25,493 bases of DNA from Myxococcales bacterium. GTDB taxonomy: Bacteria; Myxococcota_A; Bradymonadia; UBA4248. Positions 1 to 7,783 of the stretch are shown piece by piece. A program made the position numbers and the translations under genes. Where the stretch lies: the NCBI GenBank assembly GCA_004554395.1, contig SFMP01000048.1, positions 1-25,493 on the forward strand, written 5' to 3'. Below the pieces are notes generated by a model that worked only from the letters and a program-made list of their open reading frames with translations, was not told the origin of the DNA and searched no databases. Position 1 is the first letter of the stretch. Each line of letters begins with the position of its first letter.

Positions 1-252
1 GATAAAGCCGACGAGTGCAAGAGCGGATATTGCAACGATCAAAAGAAATGTGCCGATAAACCCGCATCGGGCAAAAAAGAAAACGACGCGGCGTGCGATA
101 AAGCCGACGAGTGCAAGAGCGGATATTGCAACGATCAAAAGAAATGTGCCGATAACCCCGCATCGAGCAAAAAAGACAACGACGCGGCGTGCGATAAAGC
201 CGACGAGTGCAAGAGCGGATATTGCAACGATCAAAAGAAATGCGCCGATAAG
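1..252 (+). repeat. 96-bp tandem repeat coding a 32-residue Cys-rich unit
   Basis: The copies start at 1, 97 and 193 (the third ends near 252). They are almost identical at the nucleotide level, with a few substitutions (for example the codons before CCC GCA TCG). The array probably continues to the left of the window. Near-identity of DNA, not only of protein, points to recent expansion by slippage or unequal exchange. Confidence 0.9.
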
Positions 253-1503
253 TATGCAGGTACATGTGATTTCGAGAATGAATACAGTGCAGTCGACGCC
301 AAATATAAGAAAATGGTCGAGGATGGTAATCTCGATGCGCAAACGGCTATCGATCGATCACTCTTCGGGCTCATCGCTCTTACAGCCCAACCCAGTATTC
401 AAGATGTTCTCAAGAAATTGAAATTCAATCAAAAAGACGGTAAGGTTTCATTCCGAGCGCTATGGGATAATGAGAAGGGCATTTTCAATGCCATGGCAAA
501 TAAGGTCTATGATGCGGATGCGCTCGATTATTTAAATGATACTTTAGAGTCTTTCGTGAAAAACAATGATACATGGTACAAAATCTGCGATAAGGACATT
601 ACTGTAGACGATATTATCGATGTCTTGATCGATACAAAACCCCAACTCGAATCATTAGCAGAGAGCTTTATCAAAGCTGGTGAATTGCTTCAAGATGGCT
701 CACTGGCGAGCACAGGTGGTTGCGGTTTAGGCAAACTCGAATTTAGCGCCCAAGATATGTATATATTTGCAACCATACTCTATGCCTCCGAAGTGGCAAT
801 CGAGTTTCTCTCGAACTATGACTTTAGCATGAGTATGGCAAAACTCGCCGACTACAGCGATTCCGACCTCAATATGCGAGAATGCAAAGCGCGTACAGAT
901 TTGAAAGACCTCCTCGAGCCGCATCTTTGGAAGCAGGTGACAAAAACGCACAAGAAGGTAGGCAAATCGGGTATCGATGCCCTCAAGGAAATGGCGAAAG
1001 TCGCCAAATTAGCGCTAGCGTCAAAGACCAGTGGAAAACTCATCAACCTCAGCCCCGTCGTCGCAAGTGACGTCAATATCATCCTCGATGGAATCATTGC
1101 CGGTACGGGCTCTTTTGGCGACTTAATTTCACCAAAGATTCAAATGGACTTCGCCAAGGCCTTCACCAATCCTGAATATCGTACCGAGCCTCTCGTTGTG
1201 ATGAGTTGTGATTATCACAACCCCGAGTATCTAGGATTGAGCAATCTTTGGGACTACATTGCCGTCACATACCCCAACGCCGTATTAAATAATACAGTCT
1301 TCACAGCTTCTGAAGTTGAAGACATAGACACCTATCCCGGTACTATTAAAAACTCAAAACACAATACTTATGATGTAAGCCAAGACTACTCGGCGAGTTT
1401 CTCGAGTCAGTGGGATGATTTTTCAATTGATGAAGTCATCAATCCGAATCAATATTTTCAATTCTTTATCAACGACGCAGAAGAAGAAGTAGTGGCCCCG
1501 TAG
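1..1503 (+). CDS. Cys-repeat protein of unknown function, 5' end outside window
   Basis: The frame is open from base 1 to the TAG at 1501-1503, so this is the C-terminal 500 residues of a longer protein; an ATG at 313 exists but lies inside the frame and is not the natural start. The visible N-terminal part is a tandem repeat of a 32-residue unit containing four cysteines spaced C-x5-C-x4-C-x5-C (C-DKADE-C-KSGY-C-NDQKK-C). The remaining ~410 residues have no cysteine pattern or motif I recognise and look globular, with mixed helical segments and an acidic end (NDAEEEVVAP). Short Cys-rich repeats of this kind are common in secreted or surface proteins of Myxococcota, so I infer an exported protein, but the signal peptide would lie off the window. 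It is followed by a hairpin terminator at 1553. Function unknown. Confidence 0.85.
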   Translation, partial: DKADECKSGYCNDQKKCADKPASGKKENDAACDKADECKSGYCNDQKKCADNPASSKKDNDAACDKADECKSGYCNDQKKCADKYAGTCDFENEYSAVDAKYKKMVEDGNLDAQTAIDRSLFGLIALTAQPSIQDVLKKLKFNQKDGKVSFRALWDNEKGIFNAMANKVYDADALDYLNDTLESFVKNNDTWYKICDKDITVDDIIDVLIDTKPQLESLAESFIKAGELLQDGSLASTGGCGLGKLEFSAQDMYIFATILYASEVAIEFLSNYDFSMSMAKLADYSDSDLNMRECKARTDLKDLLEPHLWKQVTKTHKKVGKSGIDALKEMAKVAKLALASKTSGKLINLSPVVASDVNIILDGIIAGTGSFGDLISPKIQMDFAKAFTNPEYRTEPLVVMSCDYHNPEYLGLSNLWDYIAVTYPNAVLNNTVFTASEVEDIDTYPGTIKNSKHNTYDVSQDYSASFSSQWDDFSIDEVINPNQYFQFFINDAEEEVVAP

Positions 1504-1552
1504 ACCATGGAAATACGCCTAACTCGCTCCCTGGGTGAGGCTACGATACCCC

Positions 1553-1677
1553 CCCGCCGTAGGGCGGGTTTTGCTATTTGTCCGACGACCGCCATCTAAC
1601 GATGGCGATACATACGACAAAACCCGCCGTAGGGCGGGTTTTGCTATTTGTCCGATGACCGCCATCTAACGATGGCG
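1553..1677. terminator. Duplicated hairpin pair, probable bidirectional terminator
   Basis: A 55-bp unit occurs at 1553-1607 and 1623-1677 (70-bp period) with one or two differences. Each unit has a first hairpin CCCGCC-gtag-GGCGGG followed by TTTTG and a second palindrome CCGCCATC-taac-GATGGCGG. In the second unit the first stem extends to AAAACCCGCC/GGCGGGTTTT (1619-1628 with 1633-1642), which gives U-tracts on both strands. It lies between the convergent ends of the Cys-repeat gene and the xanthine dehydrogenase operon, the expected place for a shared terminator. Confidence 0.75.
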
Positions 1678-1694
1678 GTTCATACCGCAATGCG

Positions 1695-4016
1695 CTATGC
1701 GCGTTGAGCGTATATGGCTTTGAGGACCGATTCGGGCGTTGCGGGCCAATGGATATCGGGGTCGCGTTTGGGGTCGGAACCGCAGGCGCAGACGGCGTGT
1801 TCCATGGCTTGGACGAGGGCAACGGCGAGTACGAAGGGGGGTTCTCCGATGGCCTTGGATCCGTGGATGGCGGAGGCAGTGGCATTGGGGAGGAGGCTGA
1901 TCCGGAAGTGTTCGGGATCGGGGATCGTGCCAATCGTCGGGATCTTGTAGGTCGCAGGCGAATGGGTACGGAGGTTGCCTTGCTCATCCCAGATGAGTTC
2001 TTCGCACGAGAGCCAGCCGTAACCTTGGGCGAAAGCGCCTTCGATTTGGCCGCGATCGATACTCGGGATAATGGCATCGCCGACGTCGTGAACGGCTTCG
2101 ACATCGACGAGGCGATATTCGCCCGTGAGCGTGCTGACTTCGATTTCGAGAACGCAGACGCCGTAGGAGTAGTAGGCAAAAGGCACGCCGCGCCCTTTTT
2201 CTGCATCGTAGCCGATCCCCGGCGTCGCGTAGTAGCCGGCAGCCGACAATTGGACGCGTCCGGAAAACGCCCACCACAGAACTTGCTTCATCGGGATCGG
2301 TTCGCGATTGGGAACGAGGCAAAAATCGTTGTCGAAAACGATATTTCGTTCTGTTTCTTCGTCGAGTGAGAGCTGTTTGGCAACGACTTTGCGCAACCGC
2401 GCCGTGATTTGTTCGCAGGCGTTGTGCACTGCCCCACCATTGAGATCGGTACCGCTCGAGGCGGCGGTTGCCGACGCATTGGGGACTTTATCGGTGCGAG
2501 TGTTCATGATGCGGATGCGGTGTGGAGGGATGCCGAGATCGTGGGAGGCGATGGCGATCATCTTCGTATGAAGCCCCTGCCCCATTTCGGCGCCGCCGTG
2601 GTTGATGGCGACCGATCCGTCGGTATAGACGAGGACGAGTGCGCCAGCTTGGTTGAGCATCGTATTGGTGAAGGAGATGCCGAATTTGACGGGCATGAAG
2701 CCGATACCGCGTTTGACGAAGCGATGCGATGCATTGAAGGCATCGATCTCGGCTTTTCGTTCGTAATAGCGCGACGATTTGAGGATCGAATCGGTCATGC
2801 GAGGGACGCGGAAATCGGTGAGTTCGGCGCCATATTGCATGATATTGCGCGGCGCATCGCCGTAGTAATTGAGTTTGCGGATTTCGACGGGTTCCATGCC
2901 AAGGTGACGCGCCGCGCGATTGAGGACGGTTTCGACGACGATGAAGCCCTGAGGGCCGCCAAATCCGCGATATGCCGTGTTCGACGTCACGTTTGTACGC
3001 ACCATGTGACCATCGAATTTGAGATTTGGAATGAAATAGCAACCGTCGAGGTGGAAGAGGCAACGATCGAGGATGCAGATCGACAAATCGTGTGCCCAAC
3101 CGCAGTTGGCATACGTATCGACGTGGAGCGCCAAGATGTGACCGTCGTTGCTGAATGCGGCTTTATACTTCGAGTAGAAGGGGTGTCGCTTGCCCGTATA
3201 CATCATATCTTGATCGCGATTGAGCCAGACGCGGACGGGGCGGCGGGTGATGTATGCGCCGATAGCGGCCAGGCATGCGTATTGGGCGCCTTGAGTTTCT
3301 TTGCCGCCGAATCCGCCACCCATTCGCGGCATGATGACGACGACGCGACTTTCGGGGTAATGGAGCATTTCGGCGACTTTAGCTTGGCATTCGCGCGGAT
3401 TCTGGCTCGATGCATAGATGAGAATGTCGTCGTCTTCGTTGACTTCCGCCTGTGCGACTTGCGTTTCGAGGTACCAGTGTTCTTGCCCCGGAGATTCGAC
3501 TTCGCCTTCGAGGATGAAATCGGCTTGTTTATAGGCGGCTTCAAGATCGCCGCGTTCGATGATGTGGTGATCTTCGAAGAGGCTGCCTTTGGCAATTGCA
3601 TCGCGGACGTCGAGAATGGCTTCGAGGGGCTCGATATCGACGACGACCTTTTTGCCAGCGGCGATACAAGCTTCGTATGTTTCGCCCACGACGAGGGCGA
3701 TAGCCTGCCCGACGCAGAAGACTTCTTCAGAGGCGAGGATTTCTTCGTCGCCTGCCGAAACGGCCGAGACGTCGTTGACGCCGGGAATGTCTTTGGCAGT
3801 GATGACTGCGGCAATTCCGGGCATGTTTCGCGCAGCTTCGGTATCGATGCTTCGGATGCGCCCGTGCGCGACGGGCGATGTGACGATATAGGAGACGAGA
3901 CCGTGAGGCGGCATATCCATATCGTTGATAAACTGTGCGCGCCCTGTAACGTGTTTCCAAGCGCTCTCGTGGACGGCATCTTCGTGGAGCGGACTTGTAC
4001 GATTCGGATCTTTCAT
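1695..4016 (-). CDS. xdhB: Xanthine dehydrogenase, molybdopterin-binding subunit
   Basis: This is the large catalytic subunit of a bacterial xanthine dehydrogenase, which hydroxylates hypoxanthine and xanthine to urate at a molybdopterin centre. I choose ATG at 4016 (MKDPNRTSP): it lies 4 nt after the xdhA stop with GGAG upstream, and gives 773 residues, the usual size. The longer open frame to 4157 only overlaps xdhA. Visible motifs are GGGFGGKETQ (Glu240, matching bovine Glu802), LDRCLFHLDG (Arg318, matching Arg880), AYRGFGGPQG (Arg350, matching Arg912), NHGGAEMGQG, and the catalytic GEPP (Glu725, matching Glu1261). The Glu802-Arg880 spacing of 78 residues is preserved exactly, so a true purine hydroxylase is favoured over an aldehyde or CO dehydrogenase. 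It is coupled to xdhA; no xdhC maturation gene is in the window. Confidence 0.95.
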   Translation of the reverse strand: MKDPNRTSPLHEDAVHESAWKHVTGRAQFINDMDMPPHGLVSYIVTSPVAHGRIRSIDTEAARNMPGIAAVITAKDIPGVNDVSAVSAGDEEILASEEVFCVGQAIALVVGETYEACIAAGKKVVVDIEPLEAILDVRDAIAKGSLFEDHHIIERGDLEAAYKQADFILEGEVESPGQEHWYLETQVAQAEVNEDDDILIYASSQNPRECQAKVAEMLHYPESRVVVIMPRMGGGFGGKETQGAQYACLAAIGAYITRRPVRVWLNRDQDMMYTGKRHPFYSKYKAAFSNDGHILALHVDTYANCGWAHDLSICILDRCLFHLDGCYFIPNLKFDGHMVRTNVTSNTAYRGFGGPQGFIVVETVLNRAARHLGMEPVEIRKLNYYGDAPRNIMQYGAELTDFRVPRMTDSILKSSRYYERKAEIDAFNASHRFVKRGIGFMPVKFGISFTNTMLNQAGALVLVYTDGSVAINHGGAEMGQGLHTKMIAIASHDLGIPPHRIRIMNTRTDKVPNASATAASSGTDLNGGAVHNACEQITARLRKVVAKQLSLDEETERNIVFDNDFCLVPNREPIPMKQVLWWAFSGRVQLSAAGYYATPGIGYDAEKGRGVPFAYYSYGVCVLEIEVSTLTGEYRLVDVEAVHDVGDAIIPSIDRGQIEGAFAQGYGWLSCEELIWDEQGNLRTHSPATYKIPTIGTIPDPEHFRISLLPNATASAIHGSKAIGEPPFVLAVALVQAMEHAVCACGSDPKRDPDIHWPATPESVLKAIYAQRA

Positions 4017-4020
4017 AGGA

Positions 4021-5475
4021 TTACATCTCCAATTGAAGCGTAGAATAGGGACGATACATGCGCTTAGGTTGTCGGTCTTCGAGCGTTTCTTGATAGAAAC
4101 CGCGCAATAGATTGGCGGCGACCGTGATGCGATACCAAGCGCTGGCGCGGAAGTCACTGAGCGGTTTGAAATCCCGTTCTATCGCCTCGGCGGCGACTTC
4201 GACGTTTTCTTCGTTCCAGACTTTCCCGATTATCGCCGCCTCGGCGGCTTTTGCCCGAGCCCCAGGAATAGCCGCCATGCCGCCATAGGCAAAGCGCGCC
4301 ACGGTAACGCGGTTATCGTCGTCGGTTTCGACATAGAACGTCGCCGCTACGCTGCTGATATCGAGTTCTTGTCGCTTCGAAACTTTATACGACGCACAGC
4401 GAGCGCTCGGATCCATTTTCGGGAGCTCAAAACCGACGAGAATTTCGTCGGGTGCAATCGACGTCTTGCGATAGCCCAAGATAAACTCGTCCATCTTGAC
4501 CTTTCGAACGCCGCCTTTGAGCGACTGCAAACAGAGCGTCGCATCGGTCGCCGCCAAGATGGGCGCGATATCGCCGACGGGTGAACCTCCGGCGACCGAT
4601 CCGCCCATGCAGGCGATTTGTTTGATTTGATGCGCCGAGAAAAAGCGCAAAATGCGCCCCAATGGGCGGAATCGGTCTTGGCAAAACAGTTCAATATCGG
4701 CCAAACGCGCCGTCGCTCCGATATAAAGCGATGCTGCATCTTCGCGCATTTTGCGCAATTCCCGAATATTGCACAGAGCTAAGAATGTCGTCGCTCGCGG
4801 TCCCATTTTATTGATGATGACGCCGACATCGGAGGCGCCGGCGACGACATTCGCCTCGGGGTGATCGGCTTTGAATTGGAGCGCTTCTTCGAGCGTATTG
4901 GGCACGAAAAAGCGGAATCCATCGGCGGAATAATCGAGCGATTCGACTTGCATCGCCGGATCGGAGAGCTTTTGAGCGAAGACGTCGTCGCCCTTGCCCG
5001 CCAACTGATTGACGCATTCCACAATCGGGCGATAGCCCGTGCATCGGCAGAGGTTGCCGGCCATTTGCTCGACGAATTGCCAAGGCTCTTTCATATCGTG
5101 GCGATACGACGCCTCGAACAAGCTCATGGCGACGCCTGGCGTACAATAGCCGCACTGCGATGCATAATTGCGCAAAATCGCATCTTGAACCGGATGCCGT
5201 TTGCCATCGTGCGATATGCCTTCGATCGTATAGATCTGTTTGCCGTGGAGCATGGGCAAATAGACGAGGCAAGCGTTGACCGTGCGATAGCGGGGCGTAT
5301 CGCCCGAATCGTCGCGGAAAACGACTGTACACGCGCCGCAGTCGCCCTCATTGCATCCTTCTTTCGTTCCCGTTAGGCGGAGCACATCGCGCAAATAATG
5401 GAGCAATGACATCGTCGGCGACACGCCGACGATCTCACGAGGCTCATCGTTTATCATGCATTGGATTCGTTCCAT
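4021..5475 (-). CDS. xdhA: Xanthine dehydrogenase, [2Fe-2S]/FAD subunit
   Basis: The 484-residue small subunit carries electrons from the molybdenum site through two iron-sulfur clusters to FAD and then to NAD+. The plant-type ferredoxin domain holds C41, C46, C49 and C69 (GTKEGCNEGDCGACTV). The second helical [2Fe-2S] domain has C108, C111 (QCGYCTPG) and C143, C145 (NLCRCTGY). The FAD-binding domain follows at about 175-350 (VVAGASDVGV, GGSVAGGSPVGDI), then the C-terminal CO-dehydrogenase-flavoprotein-like domain to the end. All eight cluster ligands are present. The ATG at 5475 has AAGGA about 8 nt upstream. It is the first gene of a two-gene operon with xdhB and is divergent from the sigma-factor operon across a 484-nt AT-rich spacer. 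Confidence 0.95.
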   Translation of the reverse strand: MERIQCMINDEPREIVGVSPTMSLLHYLRDVLRLTGTKEGCNEGDCGACTVVFRDDSGDTPRYRTVNACLVYLPMLHGKQIYTIEGISHDGKRHPVQDAILRNYASQCGYCTPGVAMSLFEASYRHDMKEPWQFVEQMAGNLCRCTGYRPIVECVNQLAGKGDDVFAQKLSDPAMQVESLDYSADGFRFFVPNTLEEALQFKADHPEANVVAGASDVGVIINKMGPRATTFLALCNIRELRKMREDAASLYIGATARLADIELFCQDRFRPLGRILRFFSAHQIKQIACMGGSVAGGSPVGDIAPILAATDATLCLQSLKGGVRKVKMDEFILGYRKTSIAPDEILVGFELPKMDPSARCASYKVSKRQELDISSVAATFYVETDDDNRVTVARFAYGGMAAIPGARAKAAEAAIIGKVWNEENVEVAAEAIERDFKPLSDFRASAWYRITVAANLLRGFYQETLEDRQPKRMYRPYSTLQLEM

Positions 5476-5775
5476 TTTCTACCGTCCTTCAACCGATAAG
5501 TCGACACCTTCACAGTGCATCTATATCCCATTACGACCGATTGGGGCCTTCACGGACCTCTGTTGTATAACGATTTTTTGCGATTGCATACCGATTTTAC
5601 TGAAGAAAATTCAATTTTTACATTTGCAACTCGATTGCAATTCATTCGAATTGTCGCTTTTTATGTCTTTTTATCACCGATTGTCATCGGCGTTTGAGAT
5701 CATCGGTCCGAGTCCCCGTTGACAGTTTTTTCGAATCGATGGATTAAACACAAAATACATAATCCACATATCTCA

Positions 5776-5796
5776 AAATATGCAAATCGCATATTT
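5776..5796. promoter_or_regulatory. Palindrome AAATATGC-n5-GCATATTT, candidate activator site
   Basis: Perfect 8-bp arms are separated by 5 bp (5776-5783 and 5789-5796), about 80-100 bp upstream of the sigma54-like promoter. That is the usual distance for an enhancer-binding protein site. It could equally serve the divergent xdh operon. Role inferred from position only. Confidence 0.45.
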
Positions 5797-5875
5797 ACAT
5801 AATAATTCCCAAACGCCTACATCCAACCACCAACTCAAACCGTTGATATTACTGTATTTTAAGAATTTCTCTACT

Positions 5876-5891
5876 TGGCACACGCTATGCA
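5876..5891 (+). promoter_or_regulatory. Sigma54-type -24/-12 promoter candidate
   Basis: TGGCAC (5876-5881), 5 bp, ATGCA (5887-5891). The GG and GC dinucleotides are exactly 10 bp apart, as in the consensus TGGCAC-n5-TTGCA; only one core base differs. Transcription would start near 5902, leaving a ~58-nt leader before the sigma-factor ATG at 5960. Confidence 0.55.
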
Positions 5892-5959
5892 GTATTGGCA
5901 TATCAGAGACGCGGGCTCGACTGCGTTCTCGTGTCATTGCCTCGCCAGGAGCCAAAACC

Positions 5960-6508
5960 ATGAATTCTTACGAACTATTCCAATCCGAAGCCATGTGCCA
6001 CCAAAACGCGTTGATGTCTTATGCGCTCCGCCTCACGCACAACGAAAAAGACGCCGAAGACCTCGTCCAAGATACGCTCATCCGCGCATGTAAAAACTTC
6101 GATAAATACGAACCTGGTACGAATTGCAAAGCATGGCTCAGCCGCATCATGATGAACGAATTCATCACCCAATATCGCCATACGCAACGCGAACGCGCGA
6201 TGGTCGATCGCCGCGAGGCGCTCGACGAAAACCTCCCCGACACGAGCGACGCCTATATCCCCGACGAAAACTTCGAAGTCATGCAAAACGATTTCAGCGA
6301 TGAAGTCAGCTATGCCCTCGACCACGTCCCCGACGATTTCCGTGCCATCGTCATCATGGCCGATCTCCAAGATGAATCCTACCGCGAGATTTCCGAAAAA
6401 TTGTCGATCCCCATCGGAACCGTCATGAGCCGGCTCTTTAGAGGACGTCAAATCTTGCGTCAAAAGCTCCACGACTACGCCGTCTCTTTGGGCATCGTCC
6501 GAGCCTGA
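5960..6508 (+). CDS. ECF RNA polymerase sigma factor (first of a tandem pair)
   Basis: This 182-residue sigma70-family protein has only regions 2 and 4. Region 2 is at about 15-80: LRLTHNEKDAEDLVQDTLIR, then AWLSRIMMNEFITQYRH in the -10 recognition and DNA-melting part. Region 4 is at about 120-172: a helix-turn-helix with SYREISEKLSIPIGTVMSRL ending in RGRQILRQKL. The start at 5960 is set by CAGGAG (5946-5951) 8 nt upstream; the frame is open further upstream but without a ribosome site and across the promoter. It directs polymerase to an unknown regulon. It sits behind a sigma54-like promoter and 72 nt before a paralogue; no anti-sigma factor gene is adjacent, so control may be transcriptional. 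Confidence 0.92.
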   Translation: MNSYELFQSEAMCHQNALMSYALRLTHNEKDAEDLVQDTLIRACKNFDKYEPGTNCKAWLSRIMMNEFITQYRHTQRERAMVDRREALDENLPDTSDAYIPDENFEVMQNDFSDEVSYALDHVPDDFRAIVIMADLQDESYREISEKLSIPIGTVMSRLFRGRQILRQKLHDYAVSLGIVRA

Positions 6509-6580
6509 TTCTCTCGTCTGCATCCATTCATCAATCCATATATTAAATAAAGCCCCATTCTCACGAGGAGATATGCCATC

Positions 6581-7150
6581 ATGTCGACAAATAAAAAACG
6601 TTCATTCGAAGAAGAAGCCCTCCCGCACATGTCAGCCCTCTATGGCATGGCGCTCAAATACACACACAACGAGATGGAAGCCGAAGACCTCGTCCAAGAT
6701 TCCCTCATCAAGGCTTACAACAGCTTCGATTCCTACGAAGAAGGCACGAATTGTCGCGCATGGCTCTTTCGCATCCTCACCAATACGTTCATCAATAAAT
6801 ATCGACGAAACAAGCGAGAACACGCCTATATCGACAAAATCATAACCGATTTCGCCGACGATCCGATCCTCACGGCCGCGCCCGCCGACAAATCCCTCGA
6901 ATCGCTCGAATCCGACGTCAAAGGCGCCGAATCGTTCGCCTTCTCCGATGAAATCGTCCACGCTTTCAATGCGATTTCCAGCGAATTCAAATCGATCGTC
7001 ATCTTGGCCGATTTGCAAGAGTTCTCGTATAAAGAAATCGCCGATAAACTCCATATTCCTCTCGGAACGGTCATGAGTCGCCTTTTCCGAGGGCGCCAAA
7101 TGCTCAAAAAATCGCTCACCGCTTATGCCGCAACCGCCGGCTATTGCTAG
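6581..7150 (+). CDS. ECF RNA polymerase sigma factor (second of a tandem pair)
   Basis: This 189-residue ECF sigma factor is clearly homologous to the gene before it. Shared blocks include HNEMEAEDLVQDSLIKAYNS, EGTNCRAWLFRIL, the region 4 helix-turn-helix FSYKEIADKLHIPLGTVMSR and RGRQMLKKSL. The linker between regions 2 and 4 is longer and acidic/serine-rich (about 95-125). The ATG at 6581 follows GAGGAG (6565-6570) by 10 nt; an out-of-frame ATG at 6573 is ignored. It is probably cotranscribed with the first sigma gene. The two proteins differ enough in region 4 to recognise different or partly overlapping promoters. No membrane anti-sigma factor is encoded nearby. Confidence 0.92.
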   Translation: MSTNKKRSFEEEALPHMSALYGMALKYTHNEMEAEDLVQDSLIKAYNSFDSYEEGTNCRAWLFRILTNTFINKYRRNKREHAYIDKIITDFADDPILTAAPADKSLESLESDVKGAESFAFSDEIVHAFNAISSEFKSIVILADLQEFSYKEIADKLHIPLGTVMSRLFRGRQMLKKSLTAYAATAGYC

Positions 7151-7233
7151 CAGTTCCCCCACACGCGGGCACTGCGAATCATGGGCAATTGTGATCTTGT
7201 GTCTGAATTTTTCATTTGCTAAATACCGCCATC

Positions 7234-7265
7234 GGCGCGACTTTTCGCGTTTAACGAGTCGCGCC
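7234..7265. other. Inverted repeat with 9-bp arms, downstream of sigma genes
   Basis: GGCGCGACT (7234-7242) pairs perfectly with AGTCGCGCC (7257-7265) around a 14-nt loop. There is no U-tract directly after, so it is a structure in a 3' UTR or a small RNA rather than a terminator. It lies in the 354-nt gene-free stretch 7151-7504, which otherwise holds an imperfect hairpin just after the sigma stop (about 7149-7174) and the terminator at 7314-7372. Confidence 0.5.
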
Positions 7266-7313
7266 GTGGAGTGAGCTCCGAGATTTCCGCCTCTGAGTTT
7301 TCTCCGTTAGTCG

Positions 7314-7372
7314 CCACATCGACGTGCACTGTCTTTCATTGCGTGGCAGTGCATGTCGGTGTGGTTTTTTTT
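7314..7372 (+). terminator. Strong intrinsic terminator
   Basis: An 18-bp stem (7314-7331 with 7347-7364; core GTGCACTG/CAGTGCAT) with G-U wobbles has a 15-nt loop and is followed at once by eight T (7365-7372). It ends transcription about 220 nt after the second sigma factor and isolates it from the RHH gene. Confidence 0.8.
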
Positions 7373-7504
7373 ATGCTGTGATTCCCGTCTTTTTATGTGA
7401 AACGACTGCTTGCAACGCCAGGCGATATAGAGTAAAACGTTGCACATAAGGCGCGTACCAGTTTTCTTCGCTTGTTTGTGTCTCAATACCCAAAGGAGTG
7501 TGTC

Positions 7505-7750
7505 ATGACGAAGCAAGAACCCAAAGTCGATTTGAAGTCCGACAAAAGGAAACAGAGCGTATATTTTCCCGTCGATATGCTCGACGAGATCCAACGCGAA
7601 GCCCTTCGCCAAGATCGAACGGTATCGTGGATTGTCCAACGCGCATGGAAAATTGCTCGCGATGAAATCCTGCTCTATCCCTCGATTAACGACCCTTCGT
7701 CGGACGAGGTTGGCAACATCATGACCGATACGCGCGATAAAGAAATCTAA
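7505..7750 (+). CDS. Small ribbon-helix-helix-type regulatory protein
   Basis: This 81-residue protein has the core KRKQSVYFPVDMLDEIQREA, then RQDRTVSWIVQRAWKIARDEI. The beta strand (QSVYFP) and two helices fit a MetJ/Arc ribbon-helix-helix fold. From memory, proteins with almost this core are widespread small putative regulators in Myxococcota and related deltaproteobacteria; this is not checked. The C-terminal ~30 residues are a variable acidic tail. I choose ATG at 7505 because GGAG (7495-7498) stands 6 nt upstream; an upstream in-frame ATG at 7472 lacks a ribosome site. It is followed 33 nt later by the Mur-ligase-like gene and may regulate it or itself, but no target is visible. Confidence 0.85.
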   Translation: MTKQEPKVDLKSDKRKQSVYFPVDMLDEIQREALRQDRTVSWIVQRAWKIARDEILLYPSINDPSSDEVGNIMTDTRDKEI

Positions 7751-7783
7751 TCGCCAGATATCTCATCGCCATCTCTAAAGGTT

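Larger units (their letters stand above)
5476..5959. other. AT-rich divergent intergenic region (xdhA / ECF sigma)
   Basis: No gene is seen here. It must contain the xdh promoter on the minus strand, but no convincing -35/-10 pair was found; TATACA (reverse complement near 5563-5568) is only a weak -10 candidate. On the plus strand there is TTGACA at 5719-5724, but the -10 after 17 bp (GATTAA) is poor. The clearest elements are the palindrome at 5776-5796 and the sigma54-like site at 5876-5891, listed separately. A small inverted repeat CAATTC-attc-GAATTG lies around 5637-5652. Confidence 0.6.

Noticed and set aside
2409..4043. 544-codon open frame on the plus strand opposite xdhB
   Set aside because: It is antisense to a gene with strong family motifs. 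The frame is kept open by codon bias of xdhB, has no ribosome site and encodes a Val/Asp/Phe-rich sequence with no motifs.
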